Shown: piece by piece, positions 1-6,052 of the stretch
How positions within the stretch are numbered: position 1 is the stretch's first letter
Layout of the letters: every line of letters begins with the position of its first letter
Assembly: GCA_049281195.1 (NCBI GenBank)
Contig: JBAPRR010000017.1
Coordinates: forward strand, 1 to 6,052
Source of the DNA: JBAPRR01 sp049281195
GTDB lineage: Bacteria > Actinomycetota > Acidimicrobiia > Acidimicrobiales > CAVXTF01
Reading direction: 5' to 3'
DNA: 6,052 bases
Notes under the pieces: model-generated
What the model was told of the DNA's origin: nothing
Seen by the model: only the letters and a program-made list of their open reading frames with translations
The model's database searches: none
Made by a program: the position numbers and the translations under genes

Positions 1-328
1 TCCGACCGCACAAAACGTGCTGGCTGTGAGGCGCGCACTCGCCGATTGGGGCGTGACCATGATCGTTTATGCCGACCCTTCTGTCCTGCCCCGTTACGAC
101 CAGGGAACGGCGCCCGAGTCTGCACTGGGTTTGCTCACTCTGGCGGTTGGACGTACACCTCGGTTTGTCGATGACGCATGGGTGTGGAGCGATGTGGAGT
201 CTCTCAGTGACAGGCTCGCCACCTCGACCCAATCGTTCAAGCTGTGCACGAGCGGGTTCGAGCTTGATCATGCGATCGGACAGACGGTGCTCGGCTGCGT
301 AGTGGCGTCCGCGCACCGCGTCAGGTGA
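1..328 (+). CDS. C-terminal fragment of GT-C-like membrane protein, tandem paralog of the next gene
   Basis: Only the last 108 residues are in the window; the reading frame is open from the first base (base 1 closes the preceding codon) and ends at TGA 326-328. An internal GTG at 17 is not the true start, because homology to the next gene continues upstream of it. The fragment aligns throughout with the last ~108 residues of the 660-residue protein that follows. Shared features are a P-x-x-QN start, an IV-x-x-DPS block, TLAVGR, DDAWVWS and two cysteines exactly 16 residues apart. By analogy the missing part should be a multi-spanning membrane region and this piece a soluble domain, probably outside the membrane. 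The stop overlaps the next GTG start by four bases (GTGA), implying one transcript and coupled translation. Function is inferred from the paralog; no named domain is recognised in this piece. Confidence 0.85.
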   Translation, partial: PTAQNVLAVRRALADWGVTMIVYADPSVLPRYDQGTAPESALGLLTLAVGRTPRFVDDAWVWSDVESLSDRLATSTQSFKLCTSGFELDHAIGQTVLGCVVASAHRVR

Positions 329-2307
329 CCGAACCAATCACAGAACGGATCGAAGCGCACGACGAGGCCGCTCCCTCGGCACCGGCAGGTTGGCGCAGAT
401 CAGTGGCGACGGTCGGTGGCGGATTCCTGGTGTTCCTCGTCTTGTCCGTCATTCTCTGGTGGCACGTATGGACCAGTCACCCGAGCACCGTGACGACGTG
501 CGCGTGCGACGACCCGTCTCTGTTCGTGTGGTTCCTGGAGTGGCCCGCCTACGCCATCGCACACGGGCACAACCCGTTCTTCTCGAGCTCACTGTTCTAC
601 CCGCAGGGATTCAACCTGCTGTCGAACACCGGTGTTCTCGCCCTCGGGATCCCGCTTGCGCCGATCACGTGGCTCTTCGGCCCGGTGGTCACATTGAACG
701 TCGTCTACACACTCGCACCCGCTCTGACCGCGACGTCGATGCTGTGGCTGCTGCGACGTTGGGTCAGCTGGACCCCCGCCGCGTTCATCGGCGGTCTGGT
801 GTTCGGGTTCTCCCCTTTCGCATTCGCGAACCTTGCCTTGGCGCATTTCAACACCGAGATGCTCGTGTTCGTGCCGCTGATTCTGGGATGCCTCGACGAG
901 ATTCTGATCAGGCAGAAAAGGACGTACCGGACGGGCGGGCTCGTTCTCGGTCTACTGGTGACCGTGCAGTTCTTCCTCTCGACCGAGATGTTGGCCATCG
1001 TCGCGATAACCGGGCTACTCGGCTTGCTCATTCTTCTGGTTTACGCATCGGCCCGCCACAGAAGCGACATAGCTCGACTGTTCCCGCACGCGATAAAGGC
1101 TCTCGCTGTTGCCGCGGTGGTGGCGATCGTGCTGCTGGCATACCCGATCTGGTTCGACCTGGCCGGACCCGCTCACTTGTCCGGGCTGCTGTGGCCGAAG
1201 ATCGTACCGGGAACAGGCGGGATCGTCTTGAGCGATCTTTGGCATCTGCGGTTCATGAGCGCCAACGCACTGCGCATCTATGGCGGGTACGAAGGCCCGA
1301 ACGGGCTGCCACACGGCGCGTATCTGGGTATCGGGCTCCTCGTCGTCGTTGTCGCCGGGATTGTCGCCTTCCGGCGCGAACGGAAGCTGTGGTACTTCTG
1401 TGCCCTGGCCATATTGAGCGGGACCTTTTCTCTCGGGCTGCCCAGCACGTACTGGGTCCCGTGGAAGGTGCTGGCACACATCCCGGTGGTCCAGAACATC
1501 GCGGTGGCGCGCTTTTTTGCCATGCCCCTCCTGTGCATTTCGATTCTCCTCGCCATCACCGTCGACCGCGTCAGGACATCTGCGAAAGCGGCACTGGGGC
1601 GTGTTCTTGGAACGCATTTAGAACGGCGAACCGCGAAGACCGCACTTGTTGTATCGGCCGCATTCGGCATCGCAGTGGCCGCGGTCGCGGTGGTCCCGAT
1701 GGGAAGTTCGGTGGCCAGAAATGTCCCCTTTACCGTGGAGGGGGTCGACTTGCCTGCTTGGTTTTCAGAGGTAGGCGCGCACCTGCCCGACGGGCAGGTG
1801 GTGCTGACGTTCCCGCCACCTGTCTCCGGTGGACAGGGAATGACCTGGCAGGCCATCGATCTGCTGCGGTTCGCAATGGCTACCGGTGGGGGCCCGCAGA
1901 GCATCTCTCAGCGCGCCGGAAAGGAAATGGCCGGATTCGACCTGATAACCCAGGCCTCATTGGTGTTCTCGCCGCCGCCGCCGGCCACACAGAACAACGT
2001 CCGGGCGGTGAGAGAAGCGCTGACGGGTTGGAACGTAAGCCAGATCGTGGTGCCCGATCCGAGCTCGGTGGAGCCGTTCTACGACCGCGGGGGGAGCACC
2101 GCGTGGGCACTGGGCATGTTCACGCTTGCGGTGGGTCGACCTCCCGCTTTCACAGACGACGCCTGGGTGTGGTCCGAAGTTCGTTCCCCAGGGCGGCGGC
2201 TAGTAGTCAGTCCCGGTCAATTCGCACGATGCACTGCGGGATCGTTCAACGAAGTTTCGCGATATTTGGCGGTCTCCGGCTGCATCATCTCCGCGGCGCG
2301 CTCGTGA
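325..2307 (+). CDS. Multi-spanning GT-C-like membrane protein, putative lipid-linked-sugar glycosyltransferase
   Basis: A 660-residue protein starting at GTG 325, inside the stop of the preceding gene; no Shine-Dalgarno is visible, so initiation is probably coupled. A short charged N-terminus is followed by a membrane helix (~31-48), a loop with C59-A-C61-D62-D63-P64, and about ten further helices to ~458 (near 102-118, 121-143, 152-174, 178-192, 204-240, 258-278, 331-349, 356-372, 395-413, 437-458). Residues ~460-660 form a soluble C-terminal domain. An acidic first loop followed by many helices is the plan of GT-C glycosyltransferases, which take sugars from polyprenyl phosphates; D62/D63, E72, H174, E178 and R396 are candidate functional residues. 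The C-terminal domain has a PPPP run (550-553), DDAWVWS (611-617) and C636/C653, the last two features shared with the upstream paralog. The last 30 residues are antisense to the tail of the YfhO gene. Catalytic activity is inferred; a flippase or polymer-assembly role is possible. Confidence 0.85.
   Translation: MTEPITERIEAHDEAAPSAPAGWRRSVATVGGGFLVFLVLSVILWWHVWTSHPSTVTTCACDDPSLFVWFLEWPAYAIAHGHNPFFSSSLFYPQGFNLLSNTGVLALGIPLAPITWLFGPVVTLNVVYTLAPALTATSMLWLLRRWVSWTPAAFIGGLVFGFSPFAFANLALAHFNTEMLVFVPLILGCLDEILIRQKRTYRTGGLVLGLLVTVQFFLSTEMLAIVAITGLLGLLILLVYASARHRSDIARLFPHAIKALAVAAVVAIVLLAYPIWFDLAGPAHLSGLLWPKIVPGTGGIVLSDLWHLRFMSANALRIYGGYEGPNGLPHGAYLGIGLLVVVVAGIVAFRRERKLWYFCALAILSGTFSLGLPSTYWVPWKVLAHIPVVQNIAVARFFAMPLLCISILLAITVDRVRTSAKAALGRVLGTHLERRTAKTALVVSAAFGIAVAAVAVVPMGSSVARNVPFTVEGVDLPAWFSEVGAHLPDGQVVLTFPPPVSGGQGMTWQAIDLLRFAMATGGGPQSISQRAGKEMAGFDLITQASLVFSPPPPATQNNVRAVREALTGWNVSQIVVPDPSSVEPFYDRGGSTAWALGMFTLAVGRPPAFTDDAWVWSEVRSPGRRLVVSPGQFARCTAGSFNEVSRYLAVSGCIISAARS
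1780..1800. repeat. Perfect 10-bp-arm palindrome inside the 660-residue membrane protein gene
   Basis: CACCTGCCCG (1780-1789), a single A, then CGGGCAGGTG (1791-1800). It encodes residues 486-492 (HLPDGQV) at the start of the soluble domain. Because each codon is the reverse complement of its partner (CAC/GTG, CTG/CAG, CCC/GGG), it can arise simply from GC-ending codons. A weaker 6-bp hairpin (CCTGTC 1819-1824, GACAGG 1832-1837) follows. Confidence 0.6.
2217..2307. other. 91-bp tail-to-tail antisense overlap of two genes
   Basis: The plus-strand membrane protein gene ends at TGA 2305-2307 and the YfhO frame on the minus strand ends at 2219-2217. The overlap covers residues 631-660 of the plus-strand protein, including its two conserved cysteines, and the last 29 residues of the YfhO protein. 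Third codon positions of the two frames face each other. No intergenic terminator can lie between the genes, so the transcripts must overlap at their 3' ends. Confidence 0.8.
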
Positions 2308-4859
2308 GCACCATGTCTCACCCCGTCGGGTCGGTTCCCGTCTGTGCTCTTCGGCCGGCGCCTGCGGACCAAGCCGAACACGACAACCGCCAAGAGAATG
2401 ATCCCCGAGACGAGGCTCACCGCCCAGCCGATGTTGAAGCTGGACGGGTCGTACGCGAACACGATCCGATCGTTACCGGGGGGCACTTCGACGCCACGTA
2501 ACAGGTAGTCGACCTCGTAGATGGGGGCTGCCTTTCCGTTGACCGTCACCGTCCACCCCGGGTAATAGGTATCGGACAGCACCAACACCGAGCGGTGGTC
2601 GGCGTGTGCATCGATGGTCACCTGCTCGGCCTGGTAGTTCTTGATGTGCGCCTGTCCCGGGGAAGACGGATCTGTCGTGCTGTCGGCGATTCCCGCCAGG
2701 TGCCGACCGGTGATGACTGCGCTCTTGGCGTTGAATCCTGCAGAACCGATGGCCGTGAGCTGCTCACCGCTCGAAGGAATGACCTGCTGGCTGTCGACCA
2801 GCCAGGTCCGGGGCAAAGCATTGCTGTTGCGGTAGATCGTCGCATCCGGCCCGCTGTAGGCGACGTGCAGGCCCGGGAGTCGTAGGTCGCCCTGACCGGC
2901 TTGCTCGAGAAGATCGCTAACACCAAGAAGTGACAGGACCCTCAGCGCTCCCGGGTTCAGGTCCAGGTTGATGATGGGCACCTCCGGCGTGTTCACGGGG
3001 AGCAGGCTGTTTCCCGAACTGATGTAGCGGGTCCACAGGTCGCCGTATCGAGCCACGACCGGCAGGTCGTATCCCCGCGCGTCGTAAAGGTGGTAGTCGA
3101 TGTTCACGTCCGGTGGGAGTGGATTGATCCCGACGTACGGCACCACCGCGACAAACCGCGCCGGGCTCTGTGCCTGGAGGAGCTTGATGGCCGGGGTTAC
3201 CGGCTGGATCGCGTGTGAATCAGGAATAGAAGGGTTCTCCCCCATGCCGGCTTGGAATACGTCGCCCACCACCAGTCCGAGCGCAAGCACACAGAAGACG
3301 ACGGGTGCGAGCTTTCGTCTCAGCCGCAGATATATGAGGACCATCGCCACCAGGGCGATCGTGAGCCAGATGATGAGCGCGGCCAATCTGACGATGGGTT
3401 CGACATTCGGCGCATCAGCTGCGGGACGCCCACCGAAGAACCATGCGATCTCGAACGCTCGCCCGATGAAGCGCCATGAGGTGCTTCTGATGGCGAGGAT
3501 CACAATCACGGGAAGAACGAACAGACCGCCGGCGATCGATCCGGCCAATGCGGCAGTCCGACGCGAACGCGGCGCGAAAAGAAGGTCGTCGAAGCCCCAA
3601 CCGGCGAGCAGGGCTATGGCCAGCAGGTAGAAGATCGTCAGGCGGCTCAGGTACGTCTCGTCGAAACCGGGCAGATGCCCCACGATGTGGAAGAAGGGCT
3701 GTATCCCGAGCACCACCAGGATGCAGCCGGCGGCGAATATGGCGATGACTATCCGTTCAACACGCGCCCGCAAAAGAGCAATGAGGGCGAGCATCAAAGG
3801 CAACACCCCGGCATAGAACGCGATCTGGATGGTGAAGCTCTGGGGCGCACCGTTGAAGTAGGTCGGAAGAAGCGATGCGAAGAAGAATTTCGGTTGGACG
3901 TAAACGTCACGCGGACGCGAAGTCAGATCAGAAGAGTTCTTCAGCAGCTCTCCGAACGGCAGAATCACGATCGCCGCGAGCGCGGTGCCGAGCACCACGG
4001 CAGCCACCAGATAGATGACGGGTCTTCGAACGGTGGTGAGGAACGCTCTTATCTTGGAGGTTTTCTTCCTGGCCGCTGAAGCGATCGCGTTGACCCCACC
4101 GGACGGTCCCTGCAGCACGCGCAGGATGAAGAAGCAGAGAACGCAGAAAAGCGCCTGGAAGCTGGACTCCGGGTGGCCTCCGAAGAACTGCAGCATCACG
4201 AGCGTGGCGAGACCGGCCAGGGGCAATGGGCCGGGCCTTCTGACCAGACGCTCTGTCGCAAACAGCATCCACGGGATCAAGGGAAAGACGTTGGTCAGAG
4301 GCCAAGGAATCCAGGCGATGAAGTAGAGACCGAACCCGAAGACGAGCCCGCACATGAATGCCCCGGCGAACCGCATGTTCAGCGAGCGCGCCAGCAGGTA
4401 GGCACCTATAGACGCGACTACGACCTTCATCACGGCGATGAAACTCAACGACCACCAGAACGACAGTACGTATGCGGGCAGGCTAAACGGGGAGAAGATC
4501 GCCGACTGCATGTCCGCCAGGTACGGGGTTCCTCCCATGATGTACGGATCCCACAGGGGAATATGGGGGAGCTGCGACCGTGTGTATTGGAGGAACGGCT
4601 CGAATACCGTGACCGAGTCGACCAGCTGCGGGTTGGAGCCGACCAGCAGGGGGTGGGTGCTCCACGTGTGCAAACCACTGGGGATCTGCGAGTTCCATGG
4701 AGCTGCGCTCCACAGGTAGTCCGCCGCCGAGGTGGTGTGGCCCGGCATCAGGCCAGGTCCGAAGAAGATCACGCCCAGAATGACGTAGAGGATCAGCGCC
4801 GCCCATGCCGGGTGTGCGAGGGCCCACCTGCGGAGGCCCTCGGGAACAATCCGACGCAT
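2217..4859 (-). CDS. YfhO-family membrane protein, putative GT-C glycosyltransferase
   Basis: An 880-residue protein if it starts at ATG 4859. The first helix (~18-37) is followed by a long outer loop rich in conserved positions: PGHTTSAADYLWSAAPW (~39-55), D81 and FEPF (86-89), PLWDPY (101-106), MGGTP (108-112) and QSAIFSPF (~118-125). About twelve more helices follow (near 125-149, 165-186, 188-206, 214-228, 234-250, 280-302, 342-363, 368-386, 407-427, 438-457, 489-511, 517-538), with GGHPE at ~227-231. A large outer domain (~547-805) carries SDTYYPGW (762-769), then a last helix (~809-831) and a basic tail. This is the YfhO (PF09586) architecture. In Bacillus, YfhO is implicated in adding GlcNAc from a lipid carrier to lipoteichoic acid; the acceptor here is unknown. 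The frame stays open to an ATG at 5018, but that would cover the divergent methyltransferase; GTG 4904 is a less likely alternative start. The last ~49 residues lie after the final helix and 29 of them overlap the convergent gene. Confidence 0.93.
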   Translation of the reverse strand: MRRIVPEGLRRWALAHPAWAALILYVILGVIFFGPGLMPGHTTSAADYLWSAAPWNSQIPSGLHTWSTHPLLVGSNPQLVDSVTVFEPFLQYTRSQLPHIPLWDPYIMGGTPYLADMQSAIFSPFSLPAYVLSFWWSLSFIAVMKVVVASIGAYLLARSLNMRFAGAFMCGLVFGFGLYFIAWIPWPLTNVFPLIPWMLFATERLVRRPGPLPLAGLATLVMLQFFGGHPESSFQALFCVLCFFILRVLQGPSGGVNAIASAARKKTSKIRAFLTTVRRPVIYLVAAVVLGTALAAIVILPFGELLKNSSDLTSRPRDVYVQPKFFFASLLPTYFNGAPQSFTIQIAFYAGVLPLMLALIALLRARVERIVIAIFAAGCILVVLGIQPFFHIVGHLPGFDETYLSRLTIFYLLAIALLAGWGFDDLLFAPRSRRTAALAGSIAGGLFVLPVIVILAIRSTSWRFIGRAFEIAWFFGGRPAADAPNVEPIVRLAALIIWLTIALVAMVLIYLRLRRKLAPVVFCVLALGLVVGDVFQAGMGENPSIPDSHAIQPVTPAIKLLQAQSPARFVAVVPYVGINPLPPDVNIDYHLYDARGYDLPVVARYGDLWTRYISSGNSLLPVNTPEVPIINLDLNPGALRVLSLLGVSDLLEQAGQGDLRLPGLHVAYSGPDATIYRNSNALPRTWLVDSQQVIPSSGEQLTAIGSAGFNAKSAVITGRHLAGIADSTTDPSSPGQAHIKNYQAEQVTIDAHADHRSVLVLSDTYYPGWTVTVNGKAAPIYEVDYLLRGVEVPPGNDRIVFAYDPSSFNIGWAVSLVSGIILLAVVVFGLVRRRRPKSTDGNRPDGVRHGAHERAAEMMQPETAKYRETSLNDPAVHRAN
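4817..4842 (-). repeat. 8-bp inverted repeat in the first codons of the YfhO gene
   Basis: CGAGGGCC (4817-4824) and GGCCCTCG (4835-4842) are perfect reverse complements around a ten-base loop. On the minus strand the hairpin lies 17-42 bases after the A of ATG 4859. It is GC-rich and could form in the mRNA close to the start codon; a regulatory role is speculative. Confidence 0.5.
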
Positions 4860-4911
4860 AAGTGGCGCAAGGCTAGTTACGCTCCCCGCTTCAAGTACAT
4901 TCACGAGCCTT
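4860..4911. promoter_or_regulatory. Divergent promoter region between the YfhO and methyltransferase genes
   Basis: This 52-base gap separates two divergent start codons, so it must hold or overlap both promoters. On the plus strand TACATT (4896-4901) and on the minus strand TAGCCT (4875-4870) fit the TANNNT pattern of actinobacterial -10 elements. Each ends exactly ten bases before its ATG, which would put both transcription starts only about four bases upstream of the start codons. This agrees with the lack of convincing Shine-Dalgarno sites before either gene. No good -35 was found at 17-base spacing for either element, so the assignment is tentative. Confidence 0.4.
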
Positions 4912-5658
4912 ATGGAGGGCGGCGCGTACAGCGAGATGTACGAGCTCGAAGACGACCACTGGTGGTTCCGTGGACGGCGCAGGATCATCTGGGCTCTTCT
5001 CTCTCGAGAGCGTCTCAAAGGCGAGCAGCGGGTTCTGGATGCCGGGTGCGGAACGGGCCGGAACCTCGTCGAGTTCGGGGGGCTGGGTCCGATCTCAGGG
5101 GTAGATCCGTCCGAAGAAGCCGTCGAGTTTTGTCATCACAGAGGACTGAAGAACGTCCAGCGCGCCGGGCTCGAGTGCTTGCCGTTCGAAGATGACAGCT
5201 TCGACCTGCTTCTTGCGTGCGACGTGATCGAACATGTGCGTCACGATTCCGAAGCGCTGGCCGAACTTCACCGGGTGGCTGCTCCCGGGGCCACGTTGAT
5301 CATCACGGCCCCGGCCTACCAATGGATGTGGACCGAGCACGACGTCCAGCTGCACCACTTCCGCCGGTACACGCTAAGGGTCATCTGCGCCCGCGCCCGT
5401 GCCGCCGGATGGGAGATAGATCAAGCCACCTACTTCAACTCGATCCTCTTTCCTGTTGTCGCAGTGGCCCGCGTCATACAACGGGTCCTGGCCGTTCTCG
5501 GGCACGCCCGCCGGGGTCACACCGACCTCGACCGGACTCCTCAGGCCCTGAACACCGTCCTCGAGACGCCATTTGAGATGGAGGCCTGGTTGGTGGGAAG
5601 GGGCATCCGTCTCCCGGCGGGGGTCTCGCTGGGGGTCTCGGCAAGAAAGCGCAGGTGA
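4912..5658 (+). CDS. Class I SAM-dependent methyltransferase (HWWF type)
   Basis: A 248-residue protein. The N-terminus has YELED and HWWFRGRRR (residues 10-24), a signature of a methyltransferase group often found beside glycosyltransferases. The SAM-binding core shows motif I VLDAGCGTG (41-49), an acidic residue after strand 2 in GVDPS (D65), PFEDDSFDLL (91-100) and CDVIEH (103-108), as in Methyltransf_11/UbiE-like enzymes. A hydrophobic stretch at ~175-197 and a conserved-looking end (LPAGVSLGV) suggest membrane association, which would fit a polyprenyl-linked sugar substrate; that is inference. ATG 4912 is preferred, though ATG 4936 (residue 9) is possible; neither has a strong Shine-Dalgarno at normal spacing. 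The gene diverges from the YfhO gene and lies just upstream of a family 2 glycosyltransferase, with a perfect AGGAGG beginning on the last base of its stop codon. The methyl acceptor cannot be told from the sequence. Confidence 0.93.
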   Translation: MEGGAYSEMYELEDDHWWFRGRRRIIWALLSRERLKGEQRVLDAGCGTGRNLVEFGGLGPISGVDPSEEAVEFCHHRGLKNVQRAGLECLPFEDDSFDLLLACDVIEHVRHDSEALAELHRVAAPGATLIITAPAYQWMWTEHDVQLHHFRRYTLRVICARARAAGWEIDQATYFNSILFPVVAVARVIQRVLAVLGHARRGHTDLDRTPQALNTVLETPFEMEAWLVGRGIRLPAGVSLGVSARKRR

Positions 5659-5663
5659 GGAGG
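5658..5663 (+). promoter_or_regulatory. Perfect Shine-Dalgarno AGGAGG at the methyltransferase/glycosyltransferase junction
   Basis: AGGAGG begins on the last base of the methyltransferase stop codon and is followed by GGG. A start codon would be expected about 5-10 bases later; the in-frame triplet at nine bases (5673-5675) is TAG. No ATG, GTG or TTG follows at normal spacing in any frame. The site argues that the glycosyltransferase originally started at or near 5673. Confidence 0.7.
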
Positions 5664-5699
5664 GGTCCCAGCTAGCCGCGACCCGGTCCTTGGCCTACA

Positions 5700-6052
5700 C
5701 TGCCCGGCATTCCAGGCTCCCTTTCCATAGTTATCCCGGTCCTGAACGAGGAGGACGAGATAACGAGAATCCTCTCTGCGGCTACTGGTCAGCTGCAGAA
5801 ACGTCGCGGGGATTGGGAGATTCTCGTCGTCGACAATGCGAGCACGGACAGCACTCTGCAACGGGTGGAGCCGTTCACCGCGGACAAACGCGTGCGTGTT
5901 CTTCGAAACGACACCAACCGGGGAAAAGGATTTTCGATAAAGCGCGGAATGCTCGAGGCGCGGGGCGATCTGCGTCTGATGTGTGACGCGGACTGCGTGA
6001 CATCTCTCAATTCCCTGGGCAGGCTGGAGCAGGCGGCGGAGGAATACGACGT
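5700..6052 (+). CDS. Family 2 glycosyltransferase, ALG5/DPM1-like (polyprenyl-phosphate sugar synthase), 3' end cut by window, start abnormal
   Basis: About 117 residues of a GT-A fold family 2 glycosyltransferase are visible, numbered here from CTG 5700: SIVIPVLNEED (9-19) for nucleotide binding, VVDNASTDST (~43-52), NRGKGFSIKRGML (~73-85) and the metal-binding CDADC (95-99, D96 and D98). The GKG-x3-K/R-x-GM-x-x-ARGD-x5-DAD layout is characteristic of ALG5-type enzymes that transfer glucose or a similar hexose from a nucleotide sugar to a polyprenyl phosphate on the cytoplasmic face. This would supply donors for GT-C enzymes such as those nearby (inference). The start is uncertain. The frame has no ATG, GTG or TTG between TAG 5673-5675 and the core; CTG 5700 and ATT 5709 are the only near-cognate codons placed well. 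GTG 5655, overlapping the methyltransferase stop as GTGA, is in frame but stopped after six codons by that TAG. The gene may be intact with a rare start, mutated at its start, or affected by a base error. Confidence 0.85.
   Translation, partial: MPGIPGSLSIVIPVLNEEDEITRILSAATGQLQKRRGDWEILVVDNASTDSTLQRVEPFTADKRVRVLRNDTNRGKGFSIKRGMLEARGDLRLMCDADCVTSLNSLGRLEQAAEEYD

Noticed and set aside
1278..1904. 208-codon minus-strand open frame
   Set aside because: Antisense to the membrane helices of the 660-residue protein, with no start signal or domain; a shadow frame.
390..2501. 703-codon open frame on the plus strand overlapping the 660-residue membrane protein
   Set aside because: It is the shifted frame of a clear gene; the product is arginine-rich and of low complexity with no recognisable domain. 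Long shadow frames are common in GC-rich DNA.
4860..5018. N-terminal extension of the YfhO frame up to ATG 5018
   Set aside because: The extra residues are arginine- and serine-rich, resemble no signal or membrane segment, and would be antisense to the conserved HWWF and motif I region of the methyltransferase.
4173..5195. 340-codon plus-strand open frame
   Set aside because: It lies antisense to the YfhO gene and runs into the methyltransferase in another frame; the product is rich in R, Q, E and G and looks like a shadow.
5663..5684. Stem GGGTC/GACCC around the in-frame TAG, possible recoding or terminator hairpin
   Set aside because: Only five base pairs with a twelve-base loop and no following T-run; too weak to support either role.
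5696..5701. TACACT as a -10 element giving a leaderless start at ATT 5709
   Set aside because: The hexamer and spacing fit, but no -35 is visible, the gene is probably co-transcribed with the methyltransferase, and leaderless initiation on ATT would be very unusual.
5573..5986. Plus-strand open frame with TTG 5690 as a possible glycosyltransferase start
   Set aside because: It is out of frame with the catalytic core by one base; its product lacks glycosyltransferase motifs. It matters only if an indel error lies between 5690 and 5720.

Overview
The window is G+C-rich, with dense coding, GTG starts and four-base start/stop overlaps. The protein families present (a YfhO-type membrane protein, large multi-spanning proteins with an acidic first loop, an HWWF-type methyltransferase and an ALG5-like glycosyltransferase) suggest a chromosomal surface-polysaccharide or wall-glycan locus of a high-GC Gram-positive bacterium. 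Actinomycetota, possibly an Acidimicrobiia-like lineage, is the best guess. That assignment rests on composition and protein style only. No RNA gene, CRISPR array, insertion sequence or integrase was seen.

Layout. Bases 1-328 hold the C-terminal end of a membrane protein. It overlaps by four bases (GTGA) with a complete 660-residue membrane protein at 325-2307; the two C-terminal domains are clearly paralogous, so this is a tandem duplication. On the minus strand a complete YfhO-family protein runs from 4859 back to 2217, and its 3' end overlaps the 3' end of the 660-residue gene by 91 bases. A 52-base divergent promoter region (4860-4911) separates it from a plus-strand class I methyltransferase (4912-5658). 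A family 2 glycosyltransferase resembling polyprenyl-phosphate sugar synthases follows at once and runs off the window end.

How the genes may work together (inference). The family 2 enzyme would load a sugar onto a polyprenyl phosphate at the cytoplasmic face. The YfhO protein and the two paralogous GT-C-like proteins would use such lipid-linked sugars outside the membrane to decorate a glycan or protein. The methyltransferase could modify a sugar or lipid intermediate. The substrate cannot be read from the sequence.

The most unusual point is the start of the glycosyltransferase. Its reading frame has no ATG, GTG or TTG between an in-frame TAG (5673-5675) and the conserved catalytic core, yet that TAG sits nine bases after a perfect AGGAGG ribosome binding site, exactly where a start codon would be expected.
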